The notes under the pieces were generated by a model. It did not search any database. It saw only the letters and a program-made list of their open reading frames with translations, and had not been told where the DNA came from. The position numbers and the translations under genes are program-made. Positions 1 through 8,642 of a stretch of DNA of 64,000 nucleotides are shown piece by piece (positions within the stretch are counted from its first letter, which is position 1; every line of letters begins with the position of its first letter). The DNA comes from Pirellulaceae bacterium (GTDB lineage Bacteria > Planctomycetota > Planctomycetia > Pirellulales > Pirellulaceae): positions 509,746 through 573,745 of the forward strand of contig JAGYIQ010000003.1 in NCBI GenBank assembly GCA_018402565.1, read 5' to 3'.

Positions 1-64
1 GGTTTCAGTGCGACAGTCCGTCGACGCTGCGACCGGAGTTTGCGACCGGGGTCAAAGGCCATTA

Positions 65-835
65 TCATCCGGCCGACGCGCGTTGCAACTGGGTTAAGGG
101 GACATAGAACTTCAAATAGCTGCCCCCATCGGTGTATTTTTGGCCCCTTTGATGGGGAACCAGGACCGTGGCCCGCCGTGTGATGCGGTTCACCGTCCCC
201 ACCCACTGCTGGCCGTTGGCCGAGAAACTGACTCGATCGCCGACGCGAATACCGAAGTCCTTGCGGGCCTTGTCGACCGGCGTCAGCAGCTCGTGACTGG
301 ACTTGCGATGATCGAACAGCCCGTGGGCAATCCGCAAGAATCGCTGCGCCGAGCAACTGGAGTGGAACCAGACCAGCATTTCGCAGAGATGGATCATCTC
401 GTGTTCCATGACCCGCTGCATGGCTTGCAGGCGATTGTCGCACTGCAAGCCCGTCACCATGATCGGCTGGCCGTTCTGAAAGGACTCAAACAGCAGCGTG
501 GTCGACAGAGCGATTTCGAACCGGGGCGGACGATGCATGGACTTGGGGAAGTGCCAACGAGTCGTCTTGCCGCCAGCACTGGTCATCCGCCGCGACAAAC
601 GAAACGAGAGACTGGAGCCCATGTTGGCCAAGGCCAGATCGATCTGCCCGTTGAAGAACATGTCGTCGTAGAGATGAAAGAGCAGTTTCAGATCGCCGGC
701 CGAGATCGTCTGGAAGTTGGGCAGCCGCACACCCGAGCTCTGTCGGAGCACCGATTGAAAGATATCCAACTGCCGCCCGGCGATTTGGGTGGGCGGCAAT
801 CGCCCCGCCAGCAGCACTTTTTCTAATCCCGTCAC
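65..835 (-). CDS. SprT-like zinc metallopeptidase family protein
   Basis: A 256-residue protein. Residues 145-149 read HEMIH, the HExxH zinc-binding helix; His171 in HGLFDH is a possible third ligand. The upstream segment around residues 57-72 (DDMFFNGQIDLALAN) fits the D-x-x-F-F-x-G pattern of SprT-like proteins. The last 60 residues (from DFGIRVGDRVSF) look like a small beta-rich module that could bind nucleic acid, which is inference. The start is a GTG with GGAGA just upstream. It is transcribed divergently from the gene at 1062. Family members such as SprT and SPRTN act on DNA-protein crosslinks or have unknown substrates; the substrate here cannot be told. Confidence 0.75.
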   Translation of the reverse strand: MTGLEKVLLAGRLPPTQIAGRQLDIFQSVLRQSSGVRLPNFQTISAGDLKLLFHLYDDMFFNGQIDLALANMGSSLSFRLSRRMTSAGGKTTRWHFPKSMHRPPRFEIALSTTLLFESFQNGQPIMVTGLQCDNRLQAMQRVMEHEMIHLCEMLVWFHSSCSAQRFLRIAHGLFDHRKSSHELLTPVDKARKDFGIRVGDRVSFSANGQQWVGTVNRITRRATVLVPHQRGQKYTDGGSYLKFYVPLTQLQRASAG

Positions 836-1061
836 GCTTCTCTCCGTGGTGGCTGTCGATCGGCGGCTCCTTGTCCATCGACGGGCCGGCGACCATCGGT
901 TATTGTAAGCGGACCGGTCGGATACAAGTCAACCCGAGTTGAACGCTAGCAGTTTTTGTGGGCGGTGCGGCGGCAGAGGCGTCGGCAGGTAGGCCCGGCC
1001 CACGAGGAACGGGTTGATTTTTCGTAACCGTTTCGGGATGGTACTCGTAAAGGATTCCGCG

Positions 1062-1730
1062 ATGGATTGGTTGGCTTTCGCTGTGATTGGCGGCGTGGTG
1101 GCGGTGGTCTTGATACTGGTCGCGACGTCGCATTTGGCGGCCAAGCGTCGCCGCGAGGCGATCGAGAACCTGGCCCAGTCCTTGGGTTTGGAGTTTCAAC
1201 CGACGGTCAGTCCCGAAACGATGTCCTGGTTGACCGAGGTCGCCTACTTCAGCCGCGGCCACAGCCATCAGATCCTCAATCATTTATCTGGGGGGACCGA
1301 CGAGACCGAAATCCACATTTTGGATTTTCATTACACGATCGGCAGCGGCAAAAACGCTTCGCACAAACGCCAGACCGTGGTGGCCTTGGTGTCGGCAGCT
1401 TTGCAGGTGCCGGGGTTTGATTTGGCCCCCGAGTCGATCTTTACGCGGTTTAGCGAGTGGTTCGGGGTGCAGGACATCGATTTCGAGTCGCATCCGGAGT
1501 TCTCGGATAAGTTCATGCTGCAAGCCACAAACGAGGAGGCGGTGCGACAGTTCATGGACCAACCCTTAATGGACTTTTTCTGTAAAACACCCGATATCTA
1601 TTTAAATGTCCGTCGTGGCTTTTTGTGCTTGTACCGGCCCGACAAGGTAGTGCCACCCGAGCAGTGGAAGGACTTGATGGGCGAAGGGTTTGCCGCCTAC
1701 CAAGCACTCGTGGAACGAATGGCTCGCTGA
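1062..1730 (+). CDS. Hypothetical membrane-anchored protein
   Basis: A 222-residue protein of unrecognised family. Residues 3-25 form one hydrophobic helix (starting WLAFAVIGGVVAVV) followed by a basic RRR stretch, so the rest (about 195 residues, mixed alpha/beta) should be cytoplasmic. I chose the ATG at 1062 because AAAGGA sits just upstream and the helix then starts at the N terminus; an in-frame upstream ATG at 1038 would add only a few residues. The gene stands alone before a repeat-filled gap. No catalytic motif is visible. Confidence 0.65.
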   Translation: MDWLAFAVIGGVVAVVLILVATSHLAAKRRREAIENLAQSLGLEFQPTVSPETMSWLTEVAYFSRGHSHQILNHLSGGTDETEIHILDFHYTIGSGKNASHKRQTVVALVSAALQVPGFDLAPESIFTRFSEWFGVQDIDFESHPEFSDKFMLQATNEEAVRQFMDQPLMDFFCKTPDIYLNVRRGFLCLYRPDKVVPPEQWKDLMGEGFAAYQALVERMAR

Positions 1731-1752
1731 GAAAGGTCCGCGTGCTTGAAAT

Positions 1753-1916
1753 GTTACCGTTCACGGTTGGGAGAAAATTCTCGAGGCTGGTGCATTCCGC
1801 AAGTCGGTTGGTTCTCGGGGTAAACCGACAGCGTTCTCCAGTTGATTTGACTCGCAAACAATCGACTGGTTAGCCCGACTTGCTGCATGGCACCCTACGG
1901 GGCGTGAACGGTTACC
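1753..1916 (+). repeat. Inverted-repeat-bounded element, family A copy 1
   Basis: A 164-bp element. ACCGTTCACG at 1756-1765 is the exact reverse complement of CGTGAACGGT at 1903-1912. Inside, GCAAGTCGG near the left and CCCGACTTGC near the right form a second inverted pair, so the whole unit can fold into a long hairpin. Related copies lie at 4262-4427, in the tandem array at 5154-5751 (opposite orientation) and, truncated, at 8532-8610. It has no coding capacity and resembles a MITE or REP-type repeat. Confidence 0.7.
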
Positions 1917-1952
1917 TTGAAATCATGCTGACTCAACAGCCGATCGATTCGA

Positions 1953-2965
1953 GTAGGAGTACGAGCACGAAAAACCGATCACACCGTTGAATGGCGGGGG
2001 AGGAATAGTGAGAATTTTGAGAGAGATGGATCGTGAGGGAGAAGGGAGAAGGATGGGAGGAGAGGGGAACACTAATTTTCGCTAATCTGCGCTAATTTCT
2101 CGCGGCGACGCAAAGCAAGAGTGCCGAGTTTTTTAACTTGTTTCGGCGGCCAAGCTTACTGCGCCAGGTCGGGACGGGAATTCATGCGATGGCCGACGGT
2201 TTCGAGTAGGAGTACGAGTACGAGTACGAGTGGGAAACCGAGATCACACTGTGGAATGCCGCGGTGGAAGAATGAGGAGTGCGCGGTGGAGGGACGGTAA
2301 AGGGGAAGGAGAGAAGGGGGAGGGGAGAGGATTGAGGAGGGGAGGAGGGGAACACTAATTTTCGCTAATCTGCGCTAATTCCTCGAGGCTACGCGAAGCA
2401 AGAAGGCTAGGAGTTTTCGGACATGTTGTTTCGGTTGCCACACTAATTGGCTCGGGTCAGGTACGGAATTCAGGGGGTGGCTGACGGTTTCGAGTACAAG
2501 TACGAGTACGAGTACGAAACCGAGATCACACTGTGGAATGCCGCGATGGAAGAATGAGGAGTGCGCGGTGGAGGGACGGTAAAGGGGAAGGAGAGAAGGG
2601 GGAGGGGAGAGGATTGAGGAGGGGAGGGGAGGGGAACACTAATTTTCGCTAATCTGCGCTAATTTCTCGAGGCAAAGCGAAGCAAGAAGGCCAGGAGTTT
2701 TCGGAAATGTTGTTTCGGTTGCCACGCTAACTGGGTTGAGTCAGGCTGGGGATTCAGGGGGTGGCTGACGGTTTCGAGTAGGAGTAGGAGTGGGAGTGGG
2801 AACCCGCGATCACACTGTGGAATACCGGGGGAGGAACAGTGAGGATCGTGAGGGAGATGGATCGTGAGGGAGAAGGGGGAAGGGGGCGAGGGGGAACACT
2901 AATTTTCGCTAATCTGCGCTAATTTCTCGAGGCAACGCGAAGCAAGAAGGCTGGCGCTTTTAACG
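1953..2965. repeat. About 284-bp tandem repeat array, four copies
   Basis: The core CACTAATTTTCGCTAATCTG recurs in four units whose cores begin near 2064, 2347, 2631 and 2891 (spacings 283, 284 and 260). Each unit carries a (GAGTAC)-like hexamer run (near 1953, 2203, 2490 and 2774), a purine-rich G/A stretch and the core. Copies 2 and 3 are nearly identical, so duplication was recent. No protein-coding gene is visible in the array. Confidence 0.85.
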
Positions 2966-3419
2966 GTCTTTATGTAGTTGGACACGCGAGCCGAGGCAGG
3001 TCGAGGTGGCGATTCCGGCCGTGGTCGGGGCTGGTGCGAGAGTTTAAGTACCGCCCTGCGAAAGCCAGGGGGGGAGCAAGGCTGAGAAGGGAAGAACGCT
3101 GACAAACCCCGGTGGGCGTTTTTCTCGGCGTCCTTCCCATCTCTCGCGGTTCATCCGCTTGGTTGGCCCCATGATGGGTCGTTAGCGGTTTGGCCGGCGT
3201 TTGGAATCACCGGGCGCGTAACCCTCTTAGGCTCGACGATCGAGGAACGGGTCAGCTTGTTGCGCGGCATTTCTATGTAGGCAATGGCGGTACGCGTACT
3301 CGAGATCATGCTGAATCAGCAGCAGGCGATTTCAAGTACGAGTACCATCCCGATTCATCGGGATTGAGTACGAGTACGAGTACGAGTTGGCGGACGGTAA
3401 CAATCAACCAGACTGCTGA
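2966..3419. other. Intergenic stretch with a hexamer tract
   Basis: No convincing gene. Near 3302-3330 the sequence repeats the leader seen before the hexamer tract at about 1955 (ATCATGCTGA then a CAGC-rich stretch). It then enters GAGTAC repeats at 3331-3346 and 3365-3391, interrupted by CCCGATTCATCGGG, a short palindrome. Confidence 0.5.
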
Positions 3420-4007
3420 CTATTTGGGGCCGACCAATTCGACCAGATTGCCGTCGGGATCGCGGACGATGGTCAGGTAGGCATCGGTGCCTGGGATAGC
3501 CACGGGACCTTGGGCGATGGGTTTGACGCCAGCTTTTTTCAGTCGCTCCAAGGCGGCGTCGGTGCTGCGGATATGGATGGTCAAGTAACTGAACCCCAGA
3601 CTGGAGTGGATGTACTCGTGATCCACCTTCTGGCTGGTCACGCCCGGCAGTTCCATCAACTTGATTTCGGTAGCCGCGGGTCCGGCCCCCAAGGTAAAGA
3701 CCTGAATGTTGAGGTCGTGCGAATCAGTCAGGCCAGATTGTTTGGCGAAGTCGGCACCGACGGAGAATTCGCGGCTGTTGGTGAAGCCGATGGCCTGGGT
3801 GTAGAACTGGGAGGATTGCTCCAGGTCGCTGACGACGATACCCAGATCGATGGTGGGCTTGGTGAACTCGTCGCGGGTGGTCGAGCCGAGGCGACTGGCG
3901 CCGGCCATTCCGGCCAGTAGCAGGCCACAAGCGGCAGCCCCCATCAGCCAGGCATTCCGACGGCTGCCACCGCAGCGACTTGTTTCGCGAGTCATCTCAC
4001 CATTCAT
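3420..4007 (-). CDS. VOC (glyoxalase/bleomycin-resistance fold) family protein, exported or membrane-anchored
   Basis: A 195-residue protein. Residues about 18-37 are hydrophobic (MGAAACGLLLAGMAGA) after a basic N terminus, so it is a signal peptide or anchor. The remainder is one VOC module made of two beta-alpha-beta-beta-beta repeats: IDLGIVVSDLEQSSQFYTQ at the start, LTIHIRSTDAALERLKKAG in the second half, and the family-typical end RDPDGNLVELVGPK. The Glu in NLVELVG is the usual C-terminal metal ligand. AAGGA precedes the ATG. Family members are dioxygenases, isomerases or resistance proteins; the substrate here is unknown, and an exported VOC protein is unusual. Confidence 0.8.
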   Translation of the reverse strand: MNGEMTRETSRCGGSRRNAWLMGAAACGLLLAGMAGASRLGSTTRDEFTKPTIDLGIVVSDLEQSSQFYTQAIGFTNSREFSVGADFAKQSGLTDSHDLNIQVFTLGAGPAATEIKLMELPGVTSQKVDHEYIHSSLGFSYLTIHIRSTDAALERLKKAGVKPIAQGPVAIPGTDAYLTIVRDPDGNLVELVGPK

Positions 4008-4472
4008 CGTTTTTTTCCTTGCAATGGAAGGTCAATTATCAGCACCCGGGCCAGCACCCAGTTCTGCAGCGGGGCCTGTTCTCCGGGCCTGTCGCCCGCT
4101 TACGCCGCCACGGGCCGCGAGATTGCGGTTGGGCCTTCGTATCTTAACCAAAAGATCGGCCGCTGCCAGTTGATTGACAGCCGAGTAGCGGCAAATTACG
4201 CTGGTGGTCGATAGTCGGTTCGCTACTGCGATTCAATCCCGTGGCGGCCCATTCTGTAATCGTAACCGTTCACGGTTTGTGATCCTATTCCGGGGCTGGT
4301 GCGCCAGCGCAAGTCGGATTTGACTTAAGCCGAACTGGTGGCATTCTCCAGTTGCTTTTATACGCGAACGATCGTGCGTTCACCCCCGACTTGCTCCACG
4401 ACATCCTACGGGTCGTGGACGGTTACCTTTAATCCTCCTTGGTATTTGACGTGGTTAATGAAAGGACCTGTC
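4008..4472. other. Intergenic region holding a family A element
   Basis: No gene is visible between the VOC gene and the DUF3592-like gene. The right half is filled by the inverted-repeat element at 4262-4427. The left half may hold the promoter of the minus-strand VOC gene, but no clear -10/-35 pair stood out. Confidence 0.45.
4262..4427 (+). repeat. Inverted-repeat-bounded element, family A copy 2
   Basis: A 166-bp unit. GTAACCGTTCACG at 4262-4274 pairs with CGTGGACGGTTAC at 4414-4426 (12 of 13 positions). The interior shares GGGGCTGGTG, GCAAGTCGG, TTCTCCAGTTG and CGACTTGCT with copy 1 at 1753-1916. It lies just upstream of the gene at 4473 and could influence its expression. Confidence 0.7.
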
Positions 4473-4922
4473 ATGTATTATTTTGTGATCGCTTTGTTGG
4501 CTGGTATCGGCGGCATTATCTATGGCTACACCGAGCAAACGCGGATGGCCGAATTCGACAAAGACGGCGTGTCAGTCATGGGCGAGATCTGGTCCGGCGA
4601 AGAACGCTCGGGCCGGCGCGGCAGTCGCAGTTACACGTTTCAGATCGCTTACAAGGTTTCTGGCCGCCAGTACTCGAAAAAGTTTTCGGTAACCAGCAAG
4701 TTCTTCAAGGCGCATGTGGTAGGCGATGAGATCGGGCCGAATTCGGAAGTCGAGCTGAAGTACCTGCCGCGTGACCCCAACGTGGCGATCGTGGTCGGCG
4801 GCTCGCCGGACGGGATTTGGGCCTTGTGGGCGGGGTTGGTGGCGGCGGGTATCGGCCTGTTCGGGACCGTGGGCATTATTGTGTGGAAGAACCTCAATCC
4901 CAAGCCGGCTCCCATCGGGTGA
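4473..4922 (+). CDS. DUF3592-like membrane protein
   Basis: A 149-residue protein with a hydrophobic helix at residues 2-19 and a second near residues 115-138, framing a soluble loop of about 95 residues. The loop contains the features seen in DUF3592 proteins: a G-x-V/I segment (VMGEIWSGEE), a middle Y-x-v-x-G-r-x-Y stretch (AYKVSGRQYSKKF) and V-x-V-x-Y-x-P-x-x-P (EVELKYLPRDPNVAIVV). The start at 4473 follows AAAGGA at 4461-4466; an in-frame ATG at 4458 lacks such a site. Function is unknown. Confidence 0.7.
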   Translation: MYYFVIALLAGIGGIIYGYTEQTRMAEFDKDGVSVMGEIWSGEERSGRRGSRSYTFQIAYKVSGRQYSKKFSVTSKFFKAHVVGDEIGPNSEVELKYLPRDPNVAIVVGGSPDGIWALWAGLVAAGIGLFGTVGIIVWKNLNPKPAPIG

Positions 4923-4938
4923 GTGGCGTGCCGAGCCG

Positions 4939-4993
4939 CTGACCAACACCAACACCGGGCTGACCAACACCGGGCTGACCAACACCGGGCTGA
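4939..4993. repeat. 15-bp minisatellite
   Basis: CTGACCAACACCGGG is repeated about three times directly after the DUF3592-like gene, with a partial fourth copy at the left edge. It is noncoding by position. Confidence 0.75.
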
Positions 4994-5086
4994 GGCAGCG
5001 GGCGGAAGTCGACACGGTCGAAGTGCAGCAGCCCTGACGACGGGGAAGACGATGGCCGTCGGATTTGTACTCAGCCGATGGCGGTA

Positions 5087-5154
5087 CTTGTACTCGAATG
5101 CAACAAGTCGAGTACGAGTACGAGTACGAGTACGAGTACGAGTACGAGTACGAC
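5087..5154. repeat. (GAGTAC)n hexanucleotide tract with hairpin leader
   Basis: GTACTCG at 5090 faces CGAGTAC at about 5109 across a short loop. The right arm then expands into about eight tandem GAGTAC units ending in GACTCG. Read as protein in different frames it would give only Tyr-Glu, Ser-Thr or Arg-Val alternation, so I treat it as a DNA repeat and not as a gene. Confidence 0.85.
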
Positions 5155-5751
5155 TCGCGCTGTATCACCTTGCCCCTGGGACCAGAGTCCTACCCGAGTT
5201 GGACCCGTAGGGTGTCATGGAGCAAGTCGTTGGCCCATCGGGAGCATTTGCGTGACCCACCGCCCGGGTGAACACCACCTGTTTACCCCTTGAACGATCC
5301 GACTTGCGCAATGCACCATTTGCCCTTGTAACTCCTAATCGAACCACGCGACGAGTACGAGTACGACTCGCGCTGTATCACCGTGCCCCTGGGACCAAAG
5401 TCCTACCCGAGTTGGGCCCGTAGGGTGTCATGGAGCAAGTCGTTGGCCCATCCGGAGCATTTGAGTGACCCACCGCCCAGGTGAACACCACCTGTTTACC
5501 CCTTGAACGATCCGACTTGCGCAATGCACCATTTGCCCTTGTAACTCCCACTCGAACCACGCGACGAGTTCGAGTACGACTCGCGTTGTATCACCGTGCC
5601 CCTGGGACCAAAGTCCTACCCGAGCTGGGCCCGTAGGGTGTCATGGAGCAAGTCGTTGGCCCATCCGGAGCATTTGCGTGACCCACCGCCCGGGTGAACA
5701 CCACCTGTTTGCCCCTTGAACGATCCGACTTGCGCAATGCACCATTTGCCT
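5154..5751 (-). repeat. 213-bp tandem repeat, three copies, family A related
   Basis: The marker TGTATCACC occurs at 5161, 5374 and 5587, giving an exact 213-bp period; the third copy breaks off near 5751. On the minus strand each unit contains GCGCAAGTCGG and GACTTGCTCCATGACACCC, matching the family A elements at 1753 and 4262. The array is therefore an inverted, amplified form of that family, with short GAGTAC tracts between units. Confidence 0.85.
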
Positions 5752-5768
5752 GCTCGGGGTCGCGGATC

Positions 5769-6587
5769 TCAGGAGTAGATAATGAAGGCGTAGGCGGCGG
5801 AGCCAACCAACAGGCCTACGACCATCATAAAGACGGCGAACCACACGCCGCGGATGCAGGCATAGACCAGCGTGAAGAGTGGGATGAAGGTACACATCAC
5901 CCCGTACTTCGGCTGTTCCATGAAGGCCATGACGATCATCCAGACATGGCCGATCAGGAAGAAGATCGACGAGGCGACGACGGCGACCTGGGCGGAGCCC
6001 GTCGAGTCGGCCATGCGTTGCAAGCCCATGGTGATCAGCAGACCGATGGCCGTCAATGTCAGGGCCACGACGGCTACGCCGCCAGCCACCAAATAGGCGG
6101 AAGCGCCGTCGCCGAAGTCTTGACCTTCTCCCGAGATCGGCATGTCGTCGATCTCGCGTTCGGCCTTGTAGAGCATCTTTTCGGTCTCGGTCATGCCGGA
6201 CAATTCGTCGGCGTCGTCCTCGTAGGCGAAGGTCTGGATATGGGTGCCGGTCTCCAGGTTGAAGCCGCAGCTGATGCAGAGTCGGGCGCCGGGGGTGATC
6301 GGGGCTTCGCAGGACGGGCAGACGGAGCCCGTGGCCACGCCCTTGACGCCGACCTCATCCAGCAGATCGGCTAGGGGGTCACCCAGGTTGCCGGCGACGG
6401 TTCCGGCCGCGCCGCTGCGAACTGCCGCACTTCCACTACGACCGGCCGGGGCGGTAGACGGGGAGGTGGCGGGGGCTGGGACGCGAATGCCTGCGCCACA
6501 TTTGGGGCACTTAACGTTTTTGCCCGCCAGATTGTCCTTGGCAGAAAACGCGGCAGCGCAGGACCCACATTTGACCTTGATCGGCAT
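5769..6587 (-). CDS. Zinc-ribbon multi-pass membrane protein
   Basis: A 272-residue protein. Residues 1-35 hold a first zinc ribbon (KCGSC ... KCPKCG), followed by an Ala/Ser/Pro-rich linker. A second ribbon near residues 90-115 reads CPSC ... CISCGFN. The C-terminal 100 residues contain about three hydrophobic helices, so the ribbons should face the cytoplasm. I chose the ATG at 6587, which puts the first ribbon at the N terminus; a longer form starting at 6620 is possible. This architecture is common in planctomycetes, where the function is not established. The gene stands alone next to the repeat array. Confidence 0.75.
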   Translation of the reverse strand: MPIKVKCGSCAAAFSAKDNLAGKNVKCPKCGAGIRVPAPATSPSTAPAGRSGSAAVRSGAAGTVAGNLGDPLADLLDEVGVKGVATGSVCPSCEAPITPGARLCISCGFNLETGTHIQTFAYEDDADELSGMTETEKMLYKAEREIDDMPISGEGQDFGDGASAYLVAGGVAVVALTLTAIGLLITMGLQRMADSTGSAQVAVVASSIFFLIGHVWMIVMAFMEQPKYGVMCTFIPLFTLVYACIRGVWFAVFMMVVGLLVGSAAYAFIIYS

Positions 6588-6828
6588 CGGTTCGTTTACC
6601 TTCCAAAAGACTAGTCCCAACCGCCACGTCTGTCGCTTCGCCGTGATTGAACGCTTGCCCAGGATTTAACTGGTCGCTGCGTTCAACCGCTGCTACCGAC
6701 CACACCGCGCCACCATGCGACCCGAGCCGCTCGGTAGGCGGGCCGGCATCGTTCCTATTTTGCTAGAAAATAGGGCTAAAAATCAAGGCTGCGGCCATCA
6801 AATCGACCAAAGTTATCGACAAAACGGT

Positions 6829-7488
6829 TTATTTGTCCTGGGCGGGCACCGGTGCTGCCGAGTTTTCCGGCTGCGCCGGGATGACTTGCCCGAACAGTTG
6901 ACCCTTGACGTCGTCGTGCGACCAAGTTCCCGAATACATTTCGTTGTGGAACAGGACGCGGGCGGAGAAGGTACCCATCGCCGGAATCGTCAGCTTTTCC
7001 ACGGTGATGACTGGCGTCTTATCGGCCCACTTGATGGAGAACGTCAGGGGCACGGTCAGATCCCACTTGCCGTATTTGATGCGTGCCTCCAGCAGCCAGA
7101 GGTCGCCCTCGGGCAGTTTCTTGGCCGACTGGATGGTGTACTCCTCATCGGCGGGGGGCACGTCGCGACCCAGCACCGTGTAGCGTCCCTTGAGGGTCGC
7201 TCCTGTGAGATACTTTTCCAACTTGGCGATCAGCTCGGGGTCGCCCGAGGTGGTCGCTGCCGCCGCGGCGGTTGGGCTTTCCGCCGCGGGAGCCGCCGCA
7301 GTGGGAGGGGCCTGGCCGCCGGGTGGAGTGTCTTGAGCGTAGCCGTGGCCGCCTGGTAGTAGACCTGCCACGGTGAGTAGACCTGCTCCTGGGAGTAGGC
7401 CTGCTCCGAGGAGAGCGGCCAAAGCCAGCCAGTGTCGTCGGGCCGCCGTCGGCCCGCGGCTCGTGCTGTGTGGAATCGCTTGCTTCAT
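6829..7488 (-). CDS. Secreted hypothetical protein
   Basis: A 219-residue protein. Basic N-terminal residues are followed by a long hydrophobic Leu/Ala/Gly stretch (residues 20-45) and a likely cleavage site after GYAQ, so it should be exported. An Ala/Pro/Thr-rich linker leads to a beta-rich domain of about 140 residues that contains the alternating pattern seen in LEARIKYGKWDLTVPLTFS. A G-rich AGLLPGAGLL-type repeat in the signal region comes from short direct DNA repeats. GGGAGACGG precedes the start. No known family was recognised. Confidence 0.65.
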   Translation of the reverse strand: MKQAIPHSTSRGPTAARRHWLALAALLGAGLLPGAGLLTVAGLLPGGHGYAQDTPPGGQAPPTAAAPAAESPTAAAAATTSGDPELIAKLEKYLTGATLKGRYTVLGRDVPPADEEYTIQSAKKLPEGDLWLLEARIKYGKWDLTVPLTFSIKWADKTPVITVEKLTIPAMGTFSARVLFHNEMYSGTWSHDDVKGQLFGQVIPAQPENSAAPVPAQDK

Positions 7489-7784
7489 GGTTTCCGTCTC
7501 CCGTGGAGAGTGATGGGGTCCGAGGTCGACGCGGCCGGGCCGCGGACGACCCGCGGTGGCCGGAGTGTGCTGCCATTATAGCCGTGGTCGTGGCCGCGTC
7601 GCGATCCCTGACAGCGTCGGCTGGGAGTGCTATTCACGGTTTCGGCAAAACCTGCGACAATGGGCGGTCCTGGTCGGCAAGCGTTGCCTGCTGGGAATGG
7701 TGCCACTGGGAATGAGCCCACCGGAATGGCCTCGCGGTGGCCCGACCACTGAATTTGCCGCTTTGTTCAATGGAGTATCGCTAG

Positions 7785-8534
7785 GTGTTTGTCGCCGCCT
7801 CGCTGGAATGTTTTCCTCACCTGAGCATCAAAGATGCCTGTCAGAAGGTGATCGATTTGGAATATTCAGCCATCGAGCTGGATTTGCACGAAAACGGCCA
7901 CGTGCCCCCGTCGAAGATCCACGAGGACTTGGCCTGGGGTCTGCACACCTGCCAGGACACCCTGCGGTTGGAGATCGTCGGCTTTTCCGTGGACATTGCC
8001 GCCACGGGGCGCGAGTACTTCGCGCAGTTCGAATCTTGCTGCAAGGTGGCCAAGGCCGCCAAGATCGTCACGATCAGCGTTCCCTCCAGCCCGTTGGGGA
8101 CGCCGTTCAACGAGGAAGTCGAGCGGCTGCAACAACTGACCGAATTGACCAAAGGCTACGGCGTGCGGATCGCGGTCAAGGGACAATTGGGACGGTTGAC
8201 CGAGGACCCGGATACGGTCAAAGTCATGTGCGAACACATCCCGGGTTTGGGGTTCTCCTTCGACCCCAGCCAATATCTCTGCGGCCCGTATGCCAACCGC
8301 GACCTGGAACACCTGATGAAGTACGTGTTCCAAGTGCACTTGCGGGATTCGACCGAAAAGAAACTGCAGGTGCGGATTGGCCAGGGCGTGATCGACTACG
8401 GCAAGCTGATCAATCAGCTGCGGAAGTACGGTTACAACCAAGCACTTTGCGCCCACTTCGCCTCGGTCGACGGCGTGGACCATGACTCGGAAATGCGGAC
8501 GTTTCGCATGCTGATCGAAAGCCTGCTGCTATAA
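7785..8534 (+). CDS. Sugar phosphate isomerase/epimerase (AP endonuclease 2 family TIM barrel)
   Basis: A 249-residue protein with the xylose-isomerase-like TIM-barrel pattern: an N-terminal LECFPHLSIKDACQKVIDL strand-helix unit, a metal-ligand candidate in YSAIELDLHE, a central strand ending KIVTISVPSS, GFSFDPSQYLC near residue 165 and a C-terminal VFQVHLRDS strand with the conserved His. The GTG start at 7785 follows GGAG at 7772. Such proteins isomerise or epimerise keto-sugars or polyols in the cytoplasm. The substrate is not evident, and some ligand positions look atypical (VKG where an E is common). Confidence 0.75.
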   Translation: MFVAASLECFPHLSIKDACQKVIDLEYSAIELDLHENGHVPPSKIHEDLAWGLHTCQDTLRLEIVGFSVDIAATGREYFAQFESCCKVAKAAKIVTISVPSSPLGTPFNEEVERLQQLTELTKGYGVRIAVKGQLGRLTEDPDTVKVMCEHIPGLGFSFDPSQYLCGPYANRDLEHLMKYVFQVHLRDSTEKKLQVRIGQGVIDYGKLINQLRKYGYNQALCAHFASVDGVDHDSEMRTFRMLIESLLL

Positions 8535-8610
8535 CCGGTCACGGGTGGGAGTTAATCCTTGGGGCTGGTGCATTCCACAAGTCGGCTGGTTCTCGGGGCA
8601 AACTAGTGCT
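8532..8610 (+). repeat. Truncated family A element
   Basis: Only the left half is present: AACCGGTCACGG, then GGGGCTGGTGCATTCCACAA and GTCGGCTGGTTCTCGGGGCA. These match the element at 1753-1916; no right inverted arm is visible before proB ends at 8643. Confidence 0.6.
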
Positions 8611-8642
8611 TTGTCAACATTTTATTTTGGGATCGGTGTGGT

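Noticed and set aside
140..826. A 228-residue plus-strand frame
   Set aside because: Antisense to the SprT-like gene; no recognisable domain and no ribosome site, whereas the minus frame shows HExxH.
1953..2965. A CRISPR array
   Set aside because: The units are about 284 bp with homologous interiors and no short repeats with unique spacers; no cas gene is present.
5065..5293. Frames giving Tyr-Glu, Ser-Thr or Arg-Val alternations across the hexamer tracts
   Set aside because: They are translations of a DNA hexamer and stop soon after it; all frames are open because the unit contains no stop.
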